Of a stretch of DNA of 64,000 bases, positions 18,023 through 26,835 are shown piece by piece. Position 1 is the first letter of the stretch; every line of letters begins with the position of its first letter. Source of the DNA: Ornithinibacillus caprae (GTDB taxonomy: Bacteria; Bacillota; Bacilli; Bacillales; Amphibacillaceae); assembly GCF_009728145.1 (NCBI RefSeq), contig NZ_WOCA01000019.1:20669-84668 (forward strand). Direction: 5' to 3'. The notes below the pieces were generated by a model. It ran no database searches and had not been told where the DNA came from. It saw only the letters and a list, made by a program, of their open reading frames with translations. Made by a program: the position numbers and the translations under genes.

Positions 18023-19268
18023 AATGCTATGTTTACTTAGCTTTCTCCTCCTATTATTAAGTGGATGTTGGGATCAAAAAGAAGTTGAAAAAATGGCCTA
18101 TGTTGTCGCAATAGGTCTGGATCAAGATGAGGAAGATGAGAATCGAGTGAAGATAACCTATTTAATTTCCAACCCTGAAGTGGGGTCCTTGGCTCAAGGC
18201 GGGGGTGCTGCTGGGGAGGAACCTCCTAGAGAAATAATTAGTTTTACTGCAGATGACTTTATTACTTCTAGAAATTTAGCAAATACGGTAGTTGCTAAGG
18301 AAATAACGTATGATTTATTACGTATCCTTGTCGTATCAGAGGACTTCGCTAAAAATAAAAAATTCTTACGTTGGCTTTACGATGCTACCAAAGAAAGAGA
18401 AATCCGAAGAGACATAAAGATCTTGGTTACTAAGGAACAAACAAGTTCGTTCATGATTGACAATCAACCATTACTTGAAACAAGACCCCATGAATATTTT
18501 GAAATGTTATTTAATCGAGGGAAAAAAGCTGGTATGGTTCCTAGTTCTGACTTATTAACCTTTTTCCGAATTACAGAAGCAGATGCTGATTTATTTGCTG
18601 CTGCCTATGGAACTGCACAACAAAATGACAATTCTAGTGGAAAAAATAAAGACCCAGAACAAGCTATAGCAGGTGAATTGCAATATGGCGGAGAAACGAA
18701 TACAGTACAATATGCTGGTTCAGCTTTGTTTAAAGAAGGGATCATGATCGATACCCTCACAATAGAAGAAACAAGGCTAATGTTTCTATTACATCCCACC
18801 GAAAATCCTGTAGCTATTTTAACAAACCTACCAGACCCATTTAATGAAGAATATCAAATTGCAACTAGAATAAGACCAAATGGACAAGTAAAGTTTGATA
18901 TGAATTTGAAAAAAGAAACCCCAAGTATAGATGTCACGGTTCCAGTAATCATTGAAGTACTAACGAATCATAGTGGTACAAATTTTGCGAAGGATAGCGA
19001 AAAACGAATCAAGTTAAAAGAATCATTTGAAGACAGAATAACGAAAAAATTTGAGGAATTAATTAAAAAAACTCAAGATGAATATGGAACAGAACCATTT
19101 GGCTGGTCATTAGTTGCCCGAAAAGAATTTTTAAGGATTTCCGATTGGGAATCATTTGATTGGATGAAAACCTATCCTGATATAGAAATAAATGTGTCTA
19201 CAGAGGTCAGACTTGGAAACTTCGGTAGACAAGGTGAAATGTTAAACATTAAGGACGTGAGAGATTAA
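17997..19268 (+). CDS. Spore germinant receptor subunit C (GerAC/GerKC lipoprotein)
   Basis: A 423-residue lipoprotein subunit. The signal peptide ends in LLSGC (Cys24) followed by WDQKEVE, the typical start of GerC proteins; the rest fits the three-domain Ger(x)C family. AAAGGAG at 17981 lies inside the B gene, ten bases before the ATG, so the start overlapping gerB by 26 bp is well supported. Confidence 0.92.
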   Translation: MTKQKSLFKMLCLLSFLLLLLSGCWDQKEVEKMAYVVAIGLDQDEEDENRVKITYLISNPEVGSLAQGGGAAGEEPPREIISFTADDFITSRNLANTVVAKEITYDLLRILVVSEDFAKNKKFLRWLYDATKEREIRRDIKILVTKEQTSSFMIDNQPLLETRPHEYFEMLFNRGKKAGMVPSSDLLTFFRITEADADLFAAAYGTAQQNDNSSGKNKDPEQAIAGELQYGGETNTVQYAGSALFKEGIMIDTLTIEETRLMFLLHPTENPVAILTNLPDPFNEEYQIATRIRPNGQVKFDMNLKKETPSIDVTVPVIIEVLTNHSGTNFAKDSEKRIKLKESFEDRITKKFEELIKKTQDEYGTEPFGWSLVARKEFLRISDWESFDWMKTYPDIEINVSTEVRLGNFGRQGEMLNIKDVRD

Positions 19269-19269
19269 G

Positions 19270-19428
19270 ATGACCATAATCATTTGGCTTGTTATTCTCA
19301 TAGTTAATGCTTACACCATTGGTTTTTCTATCACCTTATGGAAGGGGGATAGCAAAGTAGGAGCAATTGCTATGTTTGTTGTTGCTGTAGCTATCGTTAT
19401 TACGCCATTTTTCTCTGTGTTAAGGTAA
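19270..19428 (+). CDS. Putative germinant receptor D subunit (52-aa, two membrane helices)
   Basis: An open frame starts ATG one base after the C subunit stop and ends TAA 19426-19428. The product has two hydrophobic helices (about 2-22 and 32-49) separated by LWKGDSKVGA. Small two-helix D subunits encoded next to ger operons modulate receptor function in Bacillus; size, topology and position agree. The ribosome binding site is weak, consistent with coupling to the C gene. The call is positional plus topological, not based on recognised motifs. Confidence 0.7.
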   Translation: MTIIIWLVILIVNAYTIGFSITLWKGDSKVGAIAMFVVAVAIVITPFFSVLR

Positions 19429-19429
19429 A

Positions 19430-19458
19430 ACGCTAGGCTCTCAGTGAGCCTAGCATTT
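19430..19458. terminator. Bidirectional intrinsic terminator
   Basis: GCTAGGCTC pairs with GAGCCTAGC across a 5-nt loop, between the ger operon and the convergent yogA-like gene. Confidence 0.8.
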
Positions 19459-20440
19459 ATTCACTAATTTTTAATACTACTTTTCCAAATTGCTTATTTT
19501 GCTCAAGATATTCAAATGCTGCCTGTGCTTCATCTAATGAATAGGTTCGATCAACAACTGGATGTGAATCATTTTTTTCCATATGCTTTAGCATCTCACG
19601 TAACTCTTCTCTACTCCCCATGGTAGAGCCAAACAGTTGATATTGACCATAGAAAAAGGAACGTAGATCAAATGTAATCGTATCTTCCGTAGTTGCCCCA
19701 AACGTAACGATACGTCCTCCTTTTTTCAACACCTCTAAGGATCGATTGAAAGTTGCTCTACCAATACTCTCAATTACTAGATCAATCGTTTCATTTTTCA
19801 GCTCCTCGACCCAATCACTATTTGTATCGATTGCCTTATCTGCACCAATTTCTAATGCCTGTTCACGTTTATGTTTACTTCTAGATGTCACAATTACCTT
19901 CGCCCCTATGTTTTTAGCAAACATAATTACATATGTTGCAACTCCACTTCCTGCACCTGGTACAAAGACGGTATCCCCTGGCTTTATTTGGCCTTTAGTA
20001 AATAGTGCACGATAACCTGTTAAAGCGGGTAAGGCTAAAACGGCTGCCTCCTCCCATGAGAGGTATGCTGGCTTTCTTTCTACCTGTTCTGCTGATAATA
20101 CAATTTTCTCAGCAAATGTACCATGGTCAGGCATTCCTAAAATATCAAAGCCTGCTGGCGGAGCATCACTATTTTCGTACCAACGTAAGGCAGGATTTAT
20201 AATTACTTCTTCTCCAACTTGAAACGATATAACCCCGTCACCGATTGCCTCAATGATACCAGCCCCATCTGAACCTATAATCAACGCTTCTTCATTATCA
20301 TCACGACGGTTCGGAATATAAAGATCACGTCGATTTAAACCGGCAAACCTTAAAGATACAACTACCTCTCCCTTTTTCGGAACCGGATCAGGCATTTCCT
20401 TTACTTTTAATTCTCCATATTCATGCACTAAGGCTTTCAT
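19457..20440 (-). CDS. yogA: YogA-like zinc-type alcohol dehydrogenase/quinone oxidoreductase
   Basis: A 327-residue medium-chain dehydrogenase/reductase. A GroES-like N-terminal domain (LNRRDLYIPNRR, GSDGAGIIE) precedes a Rossmann domain with the NAD(P) motif GAGSGVATY, and the strand KVIVTSRSKHKR suggests NADPH preference. The cysteine-rich structural zinc site is missing, as in quinone oxidoreductase-like members. It closely resembles B. subtilis YogA, whose substrate is unknown. Its start overlaps the stop of the ArsA-like gene by four bases, so both are in one operon. Confidence 0.85.
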   Translation of the reverse strand: MKALVHEYGELKVKEMPDPVPKKGEVVVSLRFAGLNRRDLYIPNRRDDNEEALIIGSDGAGIIEAIGDGVISFQVGEEVIINPALRWYENSDAPPAGFDILGMPDHGTFAEKIVLSAEQVERKPAYLSWEEAAVLALPALTGYRALFTKGQIKPGDTVFVPGAGSGVATYVIMFAKNIGAKVIVTSRSKHKREQALEIGADKAIDTNSDWVEELKNETIDLVIESIGRATFNRSLEVLKKGGRIVTFGATTEDTITFDLRSFFYGQYQLFGSTMGSREELREMLKHMEKNDSHPVVDRTYSLDEAQAAFEYLEQNKQFGKVVLKISE

Positions 20441-21384
20441 GATTGTTTCATCCTCTCTACGAAATGCTGACTGAACTGATCTAATTGTTCCTTACTCGTT
20501 ATATCATATGGAAATAATGGAATATAGATCATGTTCTGCTTGATAAACATGTCCTCAATCATTGCAGTATATTGCTTTTCATGTTCTTTCCTTTTTAAAA
20601 AGAATTCCCCATCCAATTGTTCAGGCAGCACTTTATTTACTATTAATGTTTTCACATGTAAATGATATTTATCAAGTAATTCGATTGCTTTTTTAGTTTC
20701 TAGGATTGGAAGGCGTTCTGGATTTAACACAAAAATAAAACCCGTCACCTTCGGATTAAGCATAACTTCACGAGCTTTAGAAAATCTCTTTTGCCTCTCA
20801 TGCAATACATCATATATCGGATCTTCAATTGGTTCCCCATCATTTAACAATTGTGTGTAATTTTCATTGGTTTTCCTTCTTCGTTGAAGCAAGCCTTCAA
20901 TCCAGATTCCCATTAATTCTGGTAATGACAGTAAACGAATCGTATGACCAGTTGGGGCCGTATCAAATATTAATTTATCGTAATGCTTACTTTCTTCTAA
21001 AATGATAGAGATAAGCTTATCAAATAAAGCAGCCTCATCCGCTCCAGGAGAAGCCTTGGCAGTATCCAACTGACGATGGACCTCTTCCATCATATGAGAG
21101 TGAACGACACCCTTTATATTTTCTTTTACCGTTTTTATATAATTTGATGTTTCAACATCGGGATCTATCTCTAATGCTGATAGATTGTCCGCAACTTTTT
21201 TTATCTTTCCACCGATATCCTGTCCAAAAATATCACCTAAATTATGGGCAGGATCAGTAGAGATTAGTAACGTATTACATCCAGATTGTGCCGCTCTCCA
21301 TGCGATTGCTGCAGCTGATGTAGATTTTCCTACACCACCCTTTCCTCCCACAAAAATAATTTTTTTGTCTAATTCATCATGCAT
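20437..21384 (-). CDS. ArsA/GET3-family ATPase
   Basis: A 315-residue P-loop ATPase with a deviant Walker A (GGKGGVGKSTSAA, about 13-25), the switch I TDPAHNLGDIF and switch II DTAPTGHTIR typical of ArsA and GET3. Eukaryotic GET3 delivers tail-anchored membrane proteins; ArsA drives arsenite efflux; bacterial members without ars genes are mostly uncharacterised. No arsenic genes are nearby. GAGGTG before the second of two adjacent ATGs sets the start at 21384; the frame is open to 21402. It lies 34 bp downstream of the Cys-Cys protein gene and overlaps yogA, so the three form one unit. Confidence 0.85.
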   Translation of the reverse strand: MHDELDKKIIFVGGKGGVGKSTSAAAIAWRAAQSGCNTLLISTDPAHNLGDIFGQDIGGKIKKVADNLSALEIDPDVETSNYIKTVKENIKGVVHSHMMEEVHRQLDTAKASPGADEAALFDKLISIILEESKHYDKLIFDTAPTGHTIRLLSLPELMGIWIEGLLQRRRKTNENYTQLLNDGEPIEDPIYDVLHERQKRFSKAREVMLNPKVTGFIFVLNPERLPILETKKAIELLDKYHLHVKTLIVNKVLPEQLDGEFFLKRKEHEKQYTAMIEDMFIKQNMIYIPLFPYDITSKEQLDQFSQHFVERMKQS

Positions 21385-21418
21385 CATATCACACCTCATC
21401 ATCTAGTAAGTTTTAAGT

Positions 21419-21676
21419 CTAGCAGCAACGGATGCCTGTTAATGGAGATTTTTCCATCCCCATACGTAAATGCCAATCATGAAATTTCTCAATCATATAT
21501 GGATAAAGCTCTAATGTATAATAGTAAACCGGATTTGGAATGCCAATCATCTCGGAATACAGTAATAATAAAAATAAATCATCTTCATTACGTAGCTCTC
21601 GAGCAATTTCCTGTCGATGTGGCATGCTCAAAACCTCTTCATAATACTCTATAAGCTTTTTTACTTTATCAAGCAT
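21419..21676 (-). CDS. Small protein ending in Cys-Cys (cory-CC-star-like), cstA neighbour
   Basis: An 85-residue soluble helical protein whose last residues are TGIRCC. It resembles what NCBI calls cory-CC-star proteins, small proteins with a terminal Cys-Cys found near CstA or ArsA-like genes; that recollection is not verified here. In proteobacteria a small partner (YbdD/YjiX) encoded next to CstA or BtsT is needed for pyruvate uptake, so this could be the Firmicutes counterpart, which is inference. GAGGTG is six bases before the ATG at 21676; a GTG further upstream (21685) overlaps the Shine-Dalgarno. It follows cstA after a hairpin. Confidence 0.7.
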   Translation of the reverse strand: MLDKVKKLIEYYEEVLSMPHRQEIARELRNEDDLFLLLLYSEMIGIPNPVYYYTLELYPYMIEKFHDWHLRMGMEKSPLTGIRCC

Positions 21677-21700
21677 GTTCAACACCTCATTTATGTAATA

Positions 21701-21736
21701 GAGAAAGGGATCATGTATCTTTATGATCCCTTTCTC
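21701..21736 (-). terminator. Hairpin between cstA and the Cys-Cys protein gene
   Basis: GAGAAAGGGATCAT pairs with ATGATCCCTTTCTC (14 bp). Downstream on the minus strand the T-tract is weak (CTCTATTAC), so it may only partly terminate or may protect the cstA mRNA end, letting the downstream genes share the transcript. Confidence 0.6.
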
Positions 21737-21746
21737 ATGCTATTTC

Positions 21747-23498
21747 TTACATCGCATCTTTATTCTCATGATCTATAGGTGGATCAAATTTACCAGCCAA
21801 TGCTTGGAAAGCCGTTAAAACAATCCAGGCAGCAAAGACAAAGATAATCGCACCTAATACAAATAATAGTGTGTTGGAGTCATTACCAAACCATGACCAT
21901 TGGAAAACAACCTGCTGGAACATAGCCCATAATGTCATGAACATTAAGAATATCATTGGTATTAAGGTAACCGCATAGTTTCTGCCTAGTCGTTTTAACC
22001 AAATTGAGATTAATAATAAACTGATTCCAGCTAGTAATTGGTTAGAAGTTCCGAAAAGTGGCCATAGTAAATATCCACCTGAACCGAATCCTCTAGACCC
22101 CTCAGGTAACAACACTAATATTCCGCTGGAAATAACAGCTACTGAAGTTGCTACATGTGTTTTCGTTAGTGCAGGCATTTTGTACTCTACACCAAGCTCA
22201 GAAATAATATAACGCATTAAACGTACAGAAGTATCAAGAGTTGTCGCTGCAAAGCTTACAACGATAATAGATACGATGGTTGTTGCGATTTCCGGTGGAA
22301 TAGCTAGACCTTGCGCAAGAACAGCTGCCCCCTCAACAAAATTTCCTAAACCAGATGCATTCGCATCTCCAAAGCTACTATAAACACCAACAAATGCTTC
22401 TTCACTATTAAATAAGGTTACAACAGCAATAATTGCCACTAATGCTAGAATACCTTCCCCAACTGCTCCACCATATCCAACAAAACGAGCATCTGTCTCT
22501 TTATCTAATTGTTTAGAAGAAGTACCAGAAGAAACCAACCCATGGAATCCAGATATCGCTCCACACGCAATCGTAATGAATAGAAGTGGGAACCAGGATA
22601 CATCATTAGCACTTCCATTTATTGCTGGAGCTGTTACTTGAGGATTCGTAAACAATAATCCTAAGTATAGTATTAATAATCCAACAACCAATTGATGAGA
22701 ATTAATAAAATCCCTTGGCTGCAATAATTTCCATACTGGTAATGTAGACGCAATGTACACATACACCATTAAAATAACAATCCAGATCAAGAAAGCAGAT
22801 GAAACAGCTCCAAGTCCAAATAGGCCAGCTCCATCCTCCCCACCCATATACCTTACTAGATCAATTTGCAGGAAATCTACATTACTTGCAATAACAGCTG
22901 TCAGATACATTACCGCTAATGCAAGCAATGATGGAATGAGCATTTTAGCTTTTCGTTTGTACACAGCATATCCAATCCATATAGCTAATGGAATTTGAAT
23001 AAATACTGGAAGGACACTTGCTGGATACGAGATAAATAGATTTGAAATTACCCAAGCGAACACCGCGTTAACCATTAGAACAAGAATAAGAATAATAAAT
23101 AAAAACAAGATCTTTGCACGCTGACCAATTAATTTATGAGCCAACGTTCCTACTGATTGCCCCTTATTCCGTACAGATAATACCAATGTTCCAAAATCAT
23201 GTACCCCAGCTGCAAATACCGTTCCTAATACAACCCATAGTAAGGCTGGTAACCAGCCCCAATATACCGCAACTGCTGGTCCAAGTATTGGCGCTGCCCC
23301 TGCAACAGATGTAAAATGGTGACCCCACAAGACAAATTTATTTGTAGGTACATAATCAACTCCATCTTTATACCGGTGTGCAGGAGTTACATAGTTTGGA
23401 TCTAAACGAAAAATCTTTTCTGCAACAAATTTCGAATAAAATCGAAATCCTATTGCATAAACTACCAAACCGATTACTGCTATTAAAATACCATTCAA
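21747..23498 (-). CDS. cstA: Carbon starvation protein CstA (pyruvate/peptide transporter family)
   Basis: A 583-residue protein with about 16 membrane helices. Conserved CstA segments are visible: RFYSKFVAEKIF, WGHHFTSVAGAAPILGPA, GVHDFGTL, SGFHGLVSSGTSSKQ and LLWPLFGTSNQLLA. Members take up pyruvate or peptides when preferred carbon is exhausted. A cre-like palindrome lies about 90 bp upstream (23582), suggesting CcpA control, as for B. subtilis cstA. Downstream are the Cys-Cys protein, the ArsA-like ATPase and yogA. Confidence 0.93.
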   Translation of the reverse strand: MNGILIAVIGLVVYAIGFRFYSKFVAEKIFRLDPNYVTPAHRYKDGVDYVPTNKFVLWGHHFTSVAGAAPILGPAVAVYWGWLPALLWVVLGTVFAAGVHDFGTLVLSVRNKGQSVGTLAHKLIGQRAKILFLFIILILVLMVNAVFAWVISNLFISYPASVLPVFIQIPLAIWIGYAVYKRKAKMLIPSLLALAVMYLTAVIASNVDFLQIDLVRYMGGEDGAGLFGLGAVSSAFLIWIVILMVYVYIASTLPVWKLLQPRDFINSHQLVVGLLILYLGLLFTNPQVTAPAINGSANDVSWFPLLFITIACGAISGFHGLVSSGTSSKQLDKETDARFVGYGGAVGEGILALVAIIAVVTLFNSEEAFVGVYSSFGDANASGLGNFVEGAAVLAQGLAIPPEIATTIVSIIVVSFAATTLDTSVRLMRYIISELGVEYKMPALTKTHVATSVAVISSGILVLLPEGSRGFGSGGYLLWPLFGTSNQLLAGISLLLISIWLKRLGRNYAVTLIPMIFLMFMTLWAMFQQVVFQWSWFGNDSNTLLFVLGAIIFVFAAWIVLTAFQALAGKFDPPIDHENKDAM

Positions 23499-23581
23499 CT
23501 TCTCTACCTCCCCTATTTTTGTGTGGATTTGCCACCTAAAAAACTAGAGTCAGTCTAAGATGTATTATGGACTAATCCTAA

Positions 23582-23607
23582 TTAAACGCTATGTGAAAGC
23601 GTTTAAC
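23582..23607 (-). promoter_or_regulatory. cre-like inverted repeat upstream of cstA
   Basis: TTAAACGCT and AGCGTTTAA form an exact inverted repeat around ATGTGAA. On the minus strand the half CGCTTTCA fits the catabolite-responsive element consensus and the 14-mer matches at 12 of 14 positions by my alignment. Position upstream of cstA makes CcpA binding plausible. Confidence 0.55.
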
Positions 23608-23679
23608 TTTAGTACATTTTTTATTGTAGACTAAATATTACAAAAAGTAAATATTTTTAATATTCATCGATTTTCTTGT

Positions 23680-23768
23680 TAGAAAACTTGGTATTCATCA
23701 AATCTTTATGGTGAATGCCTTAGTTGCACTTTTGCAGAATAGGAAAGTGTATAATTCTTTTCCCGCCA
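23680..23768 (+). repeat. Dispersed two-hairpin repeat, copy B
   Basis: Begins AGAAAACTTGGTATTC, with the AATCTTTAT loop, the CCTTAGTTGCACTTTTGCAG linker and AATAGGAAAG-type second hairpin. It lies between the cstA promoter region and the 3' end of the YhfA-like gene. Together with the cre-like site and the terminator at 23776 it accounts for most of the 322-bp gap. Confidence 0.8.
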
Positions 23769-23775
23769 AGAAAAT

Positions 23776-23800
23776 ACTCTTCTACAGTACGTAGAAGAGT
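23776..23800 (-). terminator. Intrinsic terminator of the YhfA-like gene
   Basis: ACTCTTCTAC pairs with GTAGAAGAGT across five bases, followed on the minus strand by ATTTTC. Confidence 0.75.
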
Positions 23801-23820
23801 TAGATTCTACAATATTTTAC

Positions 23821-25236
23821 TTAAAGAATGAATACTGCTACCACTGTCATAACAATTAAACCTACTATTACTGGGAAGAAGTTTTTCCGTACGAGATCCA
23901 TTACTGAAACTCCACACAATCCAGCAATTGCAATTAAAGAAGACCAAGCTACGAGCGTTCCTCCACCAGTCCATATTGCCCCCATTTGTCCAATTGCTGC
24001 TAAAGTGGTGGCATCGATTGAAGCAGTTTCTAAAGATGATGCTAACGCACCTGTTAATGGAAGTCCTGAAAACCCTGAACCATCCAAGCCTGAAATAATT
24101 CCGATGATTAGCAGACTAAATGCTGCAAGCACTGCACTTTGAGGTAAAAAGCTTTGGGTTGCTTCTACTAAACCAAAAAGGAATGAAGGTCCCTCTTCTA
24201 CCCCTAAAATATTCCCTGAAAAGTCGGTACTTCCTAAGAAAAAGAAACCTGCAATCGGAATAACTGGTCCCATTGCTTTAAACGCAAAGACAAAGCCGTC
24301 GGTAATATGATTGGTAATATAATCAAGTGCTTGATGTTTTCCAAACGCAATGGTTGAAAGTAATAATAAAATTACTGCTACACCGCCTACAAATGCAGCC
24401 CCGTCTCCACCTGCTAATCCATCACTACCAGAGTATAGCTTATTAAATAACATATAGACTACAACTGCAAGTAAAGATAAAGGAACTAATATCGCGAATA
24501 TCTTACTCCACGTGGTTAGATGTTCAGTCTTCGGTTTATTAGTAGACCTTTCTTGAGTTTGTAACAATTGTAAATCAAGTTCATTTCTTTCATCATGTTT
24601 AGACCGGATTGTTTTTCGATACATCAGGTATGCAAGTAGTATTGCCACGCCACCAGCAATTAATGATAAAATTAATGCTTGATCGGCAACAGCTCCTGCA
24701 TCAATTTCTGTTGTAGACGCAGATAAACTTGGAGCAACTTGAACAATGTAATCTGAGGATAGTGCCATCCCTTGCCCAGCAATTGCAATCGCAACCGCAG
24801 CAGTCATTGCAGGTAATCCAGCTCGAATTGCTGCTGGTACTAACAGCGCACAAATTAATGGCACTGCTGGCGTTGGCCAGAAGAACAAAGAAATAACATA
24901 CGTAACCCCAATGAGTACGAAAAATGATACATGACCATTTACCATCATCTTTTGAATCGGTTGGATCATACGTACATCTGCTCCTAAGTCCTTTAAGGAA
25001 TTAAGCAATGCCAACATGAAGGTAATGATTAAAAAGATACTAAACAATTCCTGAGCTGCAACTAAGTTGGCATTAAAAATTGCTGTAAACCCATCAATTA
25101 AACTTCCTTTATACACCCAAGCAATGATGAATGTTCCAAGTAATGTGGGTAATACGACCCCTTTACGAAAAATCATCGTCCCAATAATGATCAGTGTAAA
25201 TAATCCATATAACCAATGGGAAACCGTTAGTTCCAC
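23821..25236 (-). CDS. YhfA-like 12-helix transporter, substrate unknown
   Basis: A 471-residue polytopic membrane protein with 11-13 helices. FFWPTPAVPLICALLVPAAI, AIAGQGMALSSDYIVQVAPS and GLDGSGFSGLPLTGALA resemble the uncharacterised B. subtilis transporter YhfA and, more distantly, the ion-transporter superfamily of carboxylate and ion permeases. A hydrophilic loop with RKTIRSKHDERNELDLQ sits mid-protein. It is transcribed alone, ending in its own terminator. I would not name a substrate. Confidence 0.65.
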   Translation of the reverse strand: MELTVSHWLYGLFTLIIIGTMIFRKGVVLPTLLGTFIIAWVYKGSLIDGFTAIFNANLVAAQELFSIFLIITFMLALLNSLKDLGADVRMIQPIQKMMVNGHVSFFVLIGVTYVISLFFWPTPAVPLICALLVPAAIRAGLPAMTAAVAIAIAGQGMALSSDYIVQVAPSLSASTTEIDAGAVADQALILSLIAGGVAILLAYLMYRKTIRSKHDERNELDLQLLQTQERSTNKPKTEHLTTWSKIFAILVPLSLLAVVVYMLFNKLYSGSDGLAGGDGAAFVGGVAVILLLLSTIAFGKHQALDYITNHITDGFVFAFKAMGPVIPIAGFFFLGSTDFSGNILGVEEGPSFLFGLVEATQSFLPQSAVLAAFSLLIIGIISGLDGSGFSGLPLTGALASSLETASIDATTLAAIGQMGAIWTGGGTLVAWSSLIAIAGLCGVSVMDLVRKNFFPVIVGLIVMTVVAVFIL

Positions 25237-25308
25237 ATGTATCTTCCTTTCTAAGTTGACTGTGCTATAGCCTATGCATGACTATGTCAAGCGGTGAAAG
25301 GAAAATTA

Positions 25309-25348
25309 AAACCCCAAAGTCAACAGTAATTGCTGAGACTTTGAGGTT
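25309..25348 (-). terminator. Intrinsic terminator overlapping a stop codon
   Basis: AACCCCAAAGTC pairs with GACTTTGAGGTT around a 15-nt loop that is partly self-complementary; on the minus strand it is followed by TTTAATTTTCC. It closes the operon of small unknown genes. Confidence 0.75.
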
Positions 25349-25842
25349 CATTCTTGTTGTAAATCTTCACGAACTAATTGAAATGATTCACTTTGTCCAT
25401 TCCATATAACTTCAACTTCTATTGATTTTTCAGGATTATTAAAGACATCATCACTACCATGACTTAGGTTGAAAACGGTGTCTTGAGGTGATTCATCTTC
25501 ATACGTACTCCTAGAACTCCTAGATCCTAGTTTTATTTCCAAATGTTCCACTGACTTTAAGTCATTTATATCTCCTTTATATTCAACAAAACTTTCATCC
25601 TCATGCCAATAATCCCGTTCCATCCTTCCGTCTAGTTCGAACATCACTTCTTCACCTTCTATTACATACTCTCCCCTCCAATGTTCACTCTCACCGACAT
25701 ATTTATAATCAAGTTTTTTATAATAGTCACCTTCTTCCTGTTCAACATTTTTTTCATGTTCATTCTGGCCCATTACAAGATTAGCTGCTACCACAAAAAA
25801 TAATATCCCAAGGAGTCCGAATAAAAGTTTTTGTTGATTCAT
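25348..25842 (-). CDS. Uncharacterised membrane-anchored or secreted protein (164 aa)
   Basis: The N-terminus (residues 5-25) is one hydrophobic helix, either a signal peptide or an anchor; the remaining 140 residues are very acidic with a predicted beta-rich character (VGESEHWRGEYVIEGEEVMF, HEDESFVEYKGDI). No known family recognised. AGGTG precedes its ATG. It lies 66 bp downstream of another single-helix unknown gene, so they probably form an envelope-related operon. Confidence 0.6.
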   Translation of the reverse strand: MNQQKLLFGLLGILFFVVAANLVMGQNEHEKNVEQEEGDYYKKLDYKYVGESEHWRGEYVIEGEEVMFELDGRMERDYWHEDESFVEYKGDINDLKSVEHLEIKLGSRSSRSTYEDESPQDTVFNLSHGSDDVFNNPEKSIEVEVIWNGQSESFQLVREDLQQE

Positions 25843-25908
25843 TCCTACACCTCCCTAACCTGCACACGATATTCCAATACTCTTCCCTCTCTATTATCAA
25901 AAGCAATA

Positions 25909-26610
25909 CTACTCTTTATTTACTTGATGCATTTCATCTTTTAAATAAAAACGTCCAATCTCTTTATTTTTCAACGTAACTACAACATCAACATCCGTTG
26001 AATGACTTAAGAGGCGATCCTTATCTTCTTCGGAAATTTCTTGTTTTTCTGTATTAAGTTCATATGCTAGTGTATACCAACCACCACGAATTGTAGAAAT
26101 CACAGGATTACCTTGATAACCACTTGTTTCGGTGAATAAGTTATATCTAAACATTTCGTCCATCACATCCTTCATTGTTTCCTGTGGCTCTAGATGAACT
26201 TTTACACCATTTTCATAGATCTTATCCTTTGGATCAAAACCTTTAATACTACCAAGTGGGTCATCCCACAAATTAGTTAGTCCAAGTTCATATCTTAGAT
26301 AAATTGGTTGGATCTCTTCCTCTGTTACATCCTCTTCATTAATATCTTCACTGAACCATGGGTCGTACTTTTCTGCATGAATTCCCACTAAACCTATTTC
26401 AATCTGTAATACCTCTTCATCTCCCTTGGGAAGCAGTAATATATCTTCTTCAGCTATATTATCAGTTAATTTTTCACTATCATAGAACATAGAGAAAAGA
26501 ATAAGTACACTAATCAAAATTACAGCAGAAATCCATCCTTTAGAGACGTTCTTTATCCTTTTACGCTGATTTTTATTAAATTCATCCGTTTTAGAGGACA
26601 ATTTACCCAT
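25909..26610 (-). CDS. Uncharacterised single-helix membrane protein (233 aa)
   Basis: A basic cytoplasmic N-terminus (about 1-26, QRKRIKNVSKG), one membrane helix (about 27-45), then an acidic extracytoplasmic domain of nearly 190 residues. The tail (DVDVVVTLKNKEIGRFYLKDE) looks like a beta sandwich. No family recognised. GGGGG and AGGG-type ribosome binding bases precede the ATG. Its neighbour downstream has the same architecture, hinting that the two proteins work together at the membrane. Confidence 0.6.
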   Translation of the reverse strand: MGKLSSKTDEFNKNQRKRIKNVSKGWISAVILISVLILFSMFYDSEKLTDNIAEEDILLLPKGDEEVLQIEIGLVGIHAEKYDPWFSEDINEEDVTEEEIQPIYLRYELGLTNLWDDPLGSIKGFDPKDKIYENGVKVHLEPQETMKDVMDEMFRYNLFTETSGYQGNPVISTIRGGWYTLAYELNTEKQEISEEDKDRLLSHSTDVDVVVTLKNKEIGRFYLKDEMHQVNKE

Positions 26611-26639
26611 GGAATACCCCCTTCATGAACACATAAGAT

Positions 26640-26777
26640 TTATATTGAAGATGAATTCGCTTCACTTGAACATTCCTGACAGAATAATTCTCCACTTTCG
26701 TGAACACCGTTCAAAAAACCATTTTCACAGTATACTTCTTTGCCACATTTCTCACATTCCCCAACTAATTCACGCAT
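26640..26777 (-). CDS. Small zinc-ribbon-like protein (45 aa)
   Basis: The product MRELVGECEKCGKEVYCENG and on to GELFCQECSSEAN contains two CxxC pairs (Cys8/11 and Cys33/36) plus Cys17, fitting a small zinc ribbon. AAGGAG nine bases upstream selects the ATG at 26777; the longer open frame to 26858 has no such site. Thirty bp separate it from the next gene on the same strand, so the two may be co-transcribed. Function unknown. Confidence 0.6.
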   Translation of the reverse strand: MRELVGECEKCGKEVYCENGFLNGVHESGELFCQECSSEANSSSI

Positions 26778-26835
26778 TAATAAACACTCCTTTTTCCACA
26801 GTATAGAATAAATGACTAATTTATGAAATAGTCTG

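Noticed and set aside
11416..19458. Transposon (Tn1546-like) carrying spoVA and ger genes
   Set aside because: No transposase, resolvase or terminal inverted repeats seen, and flanking genes look like normal core genes.
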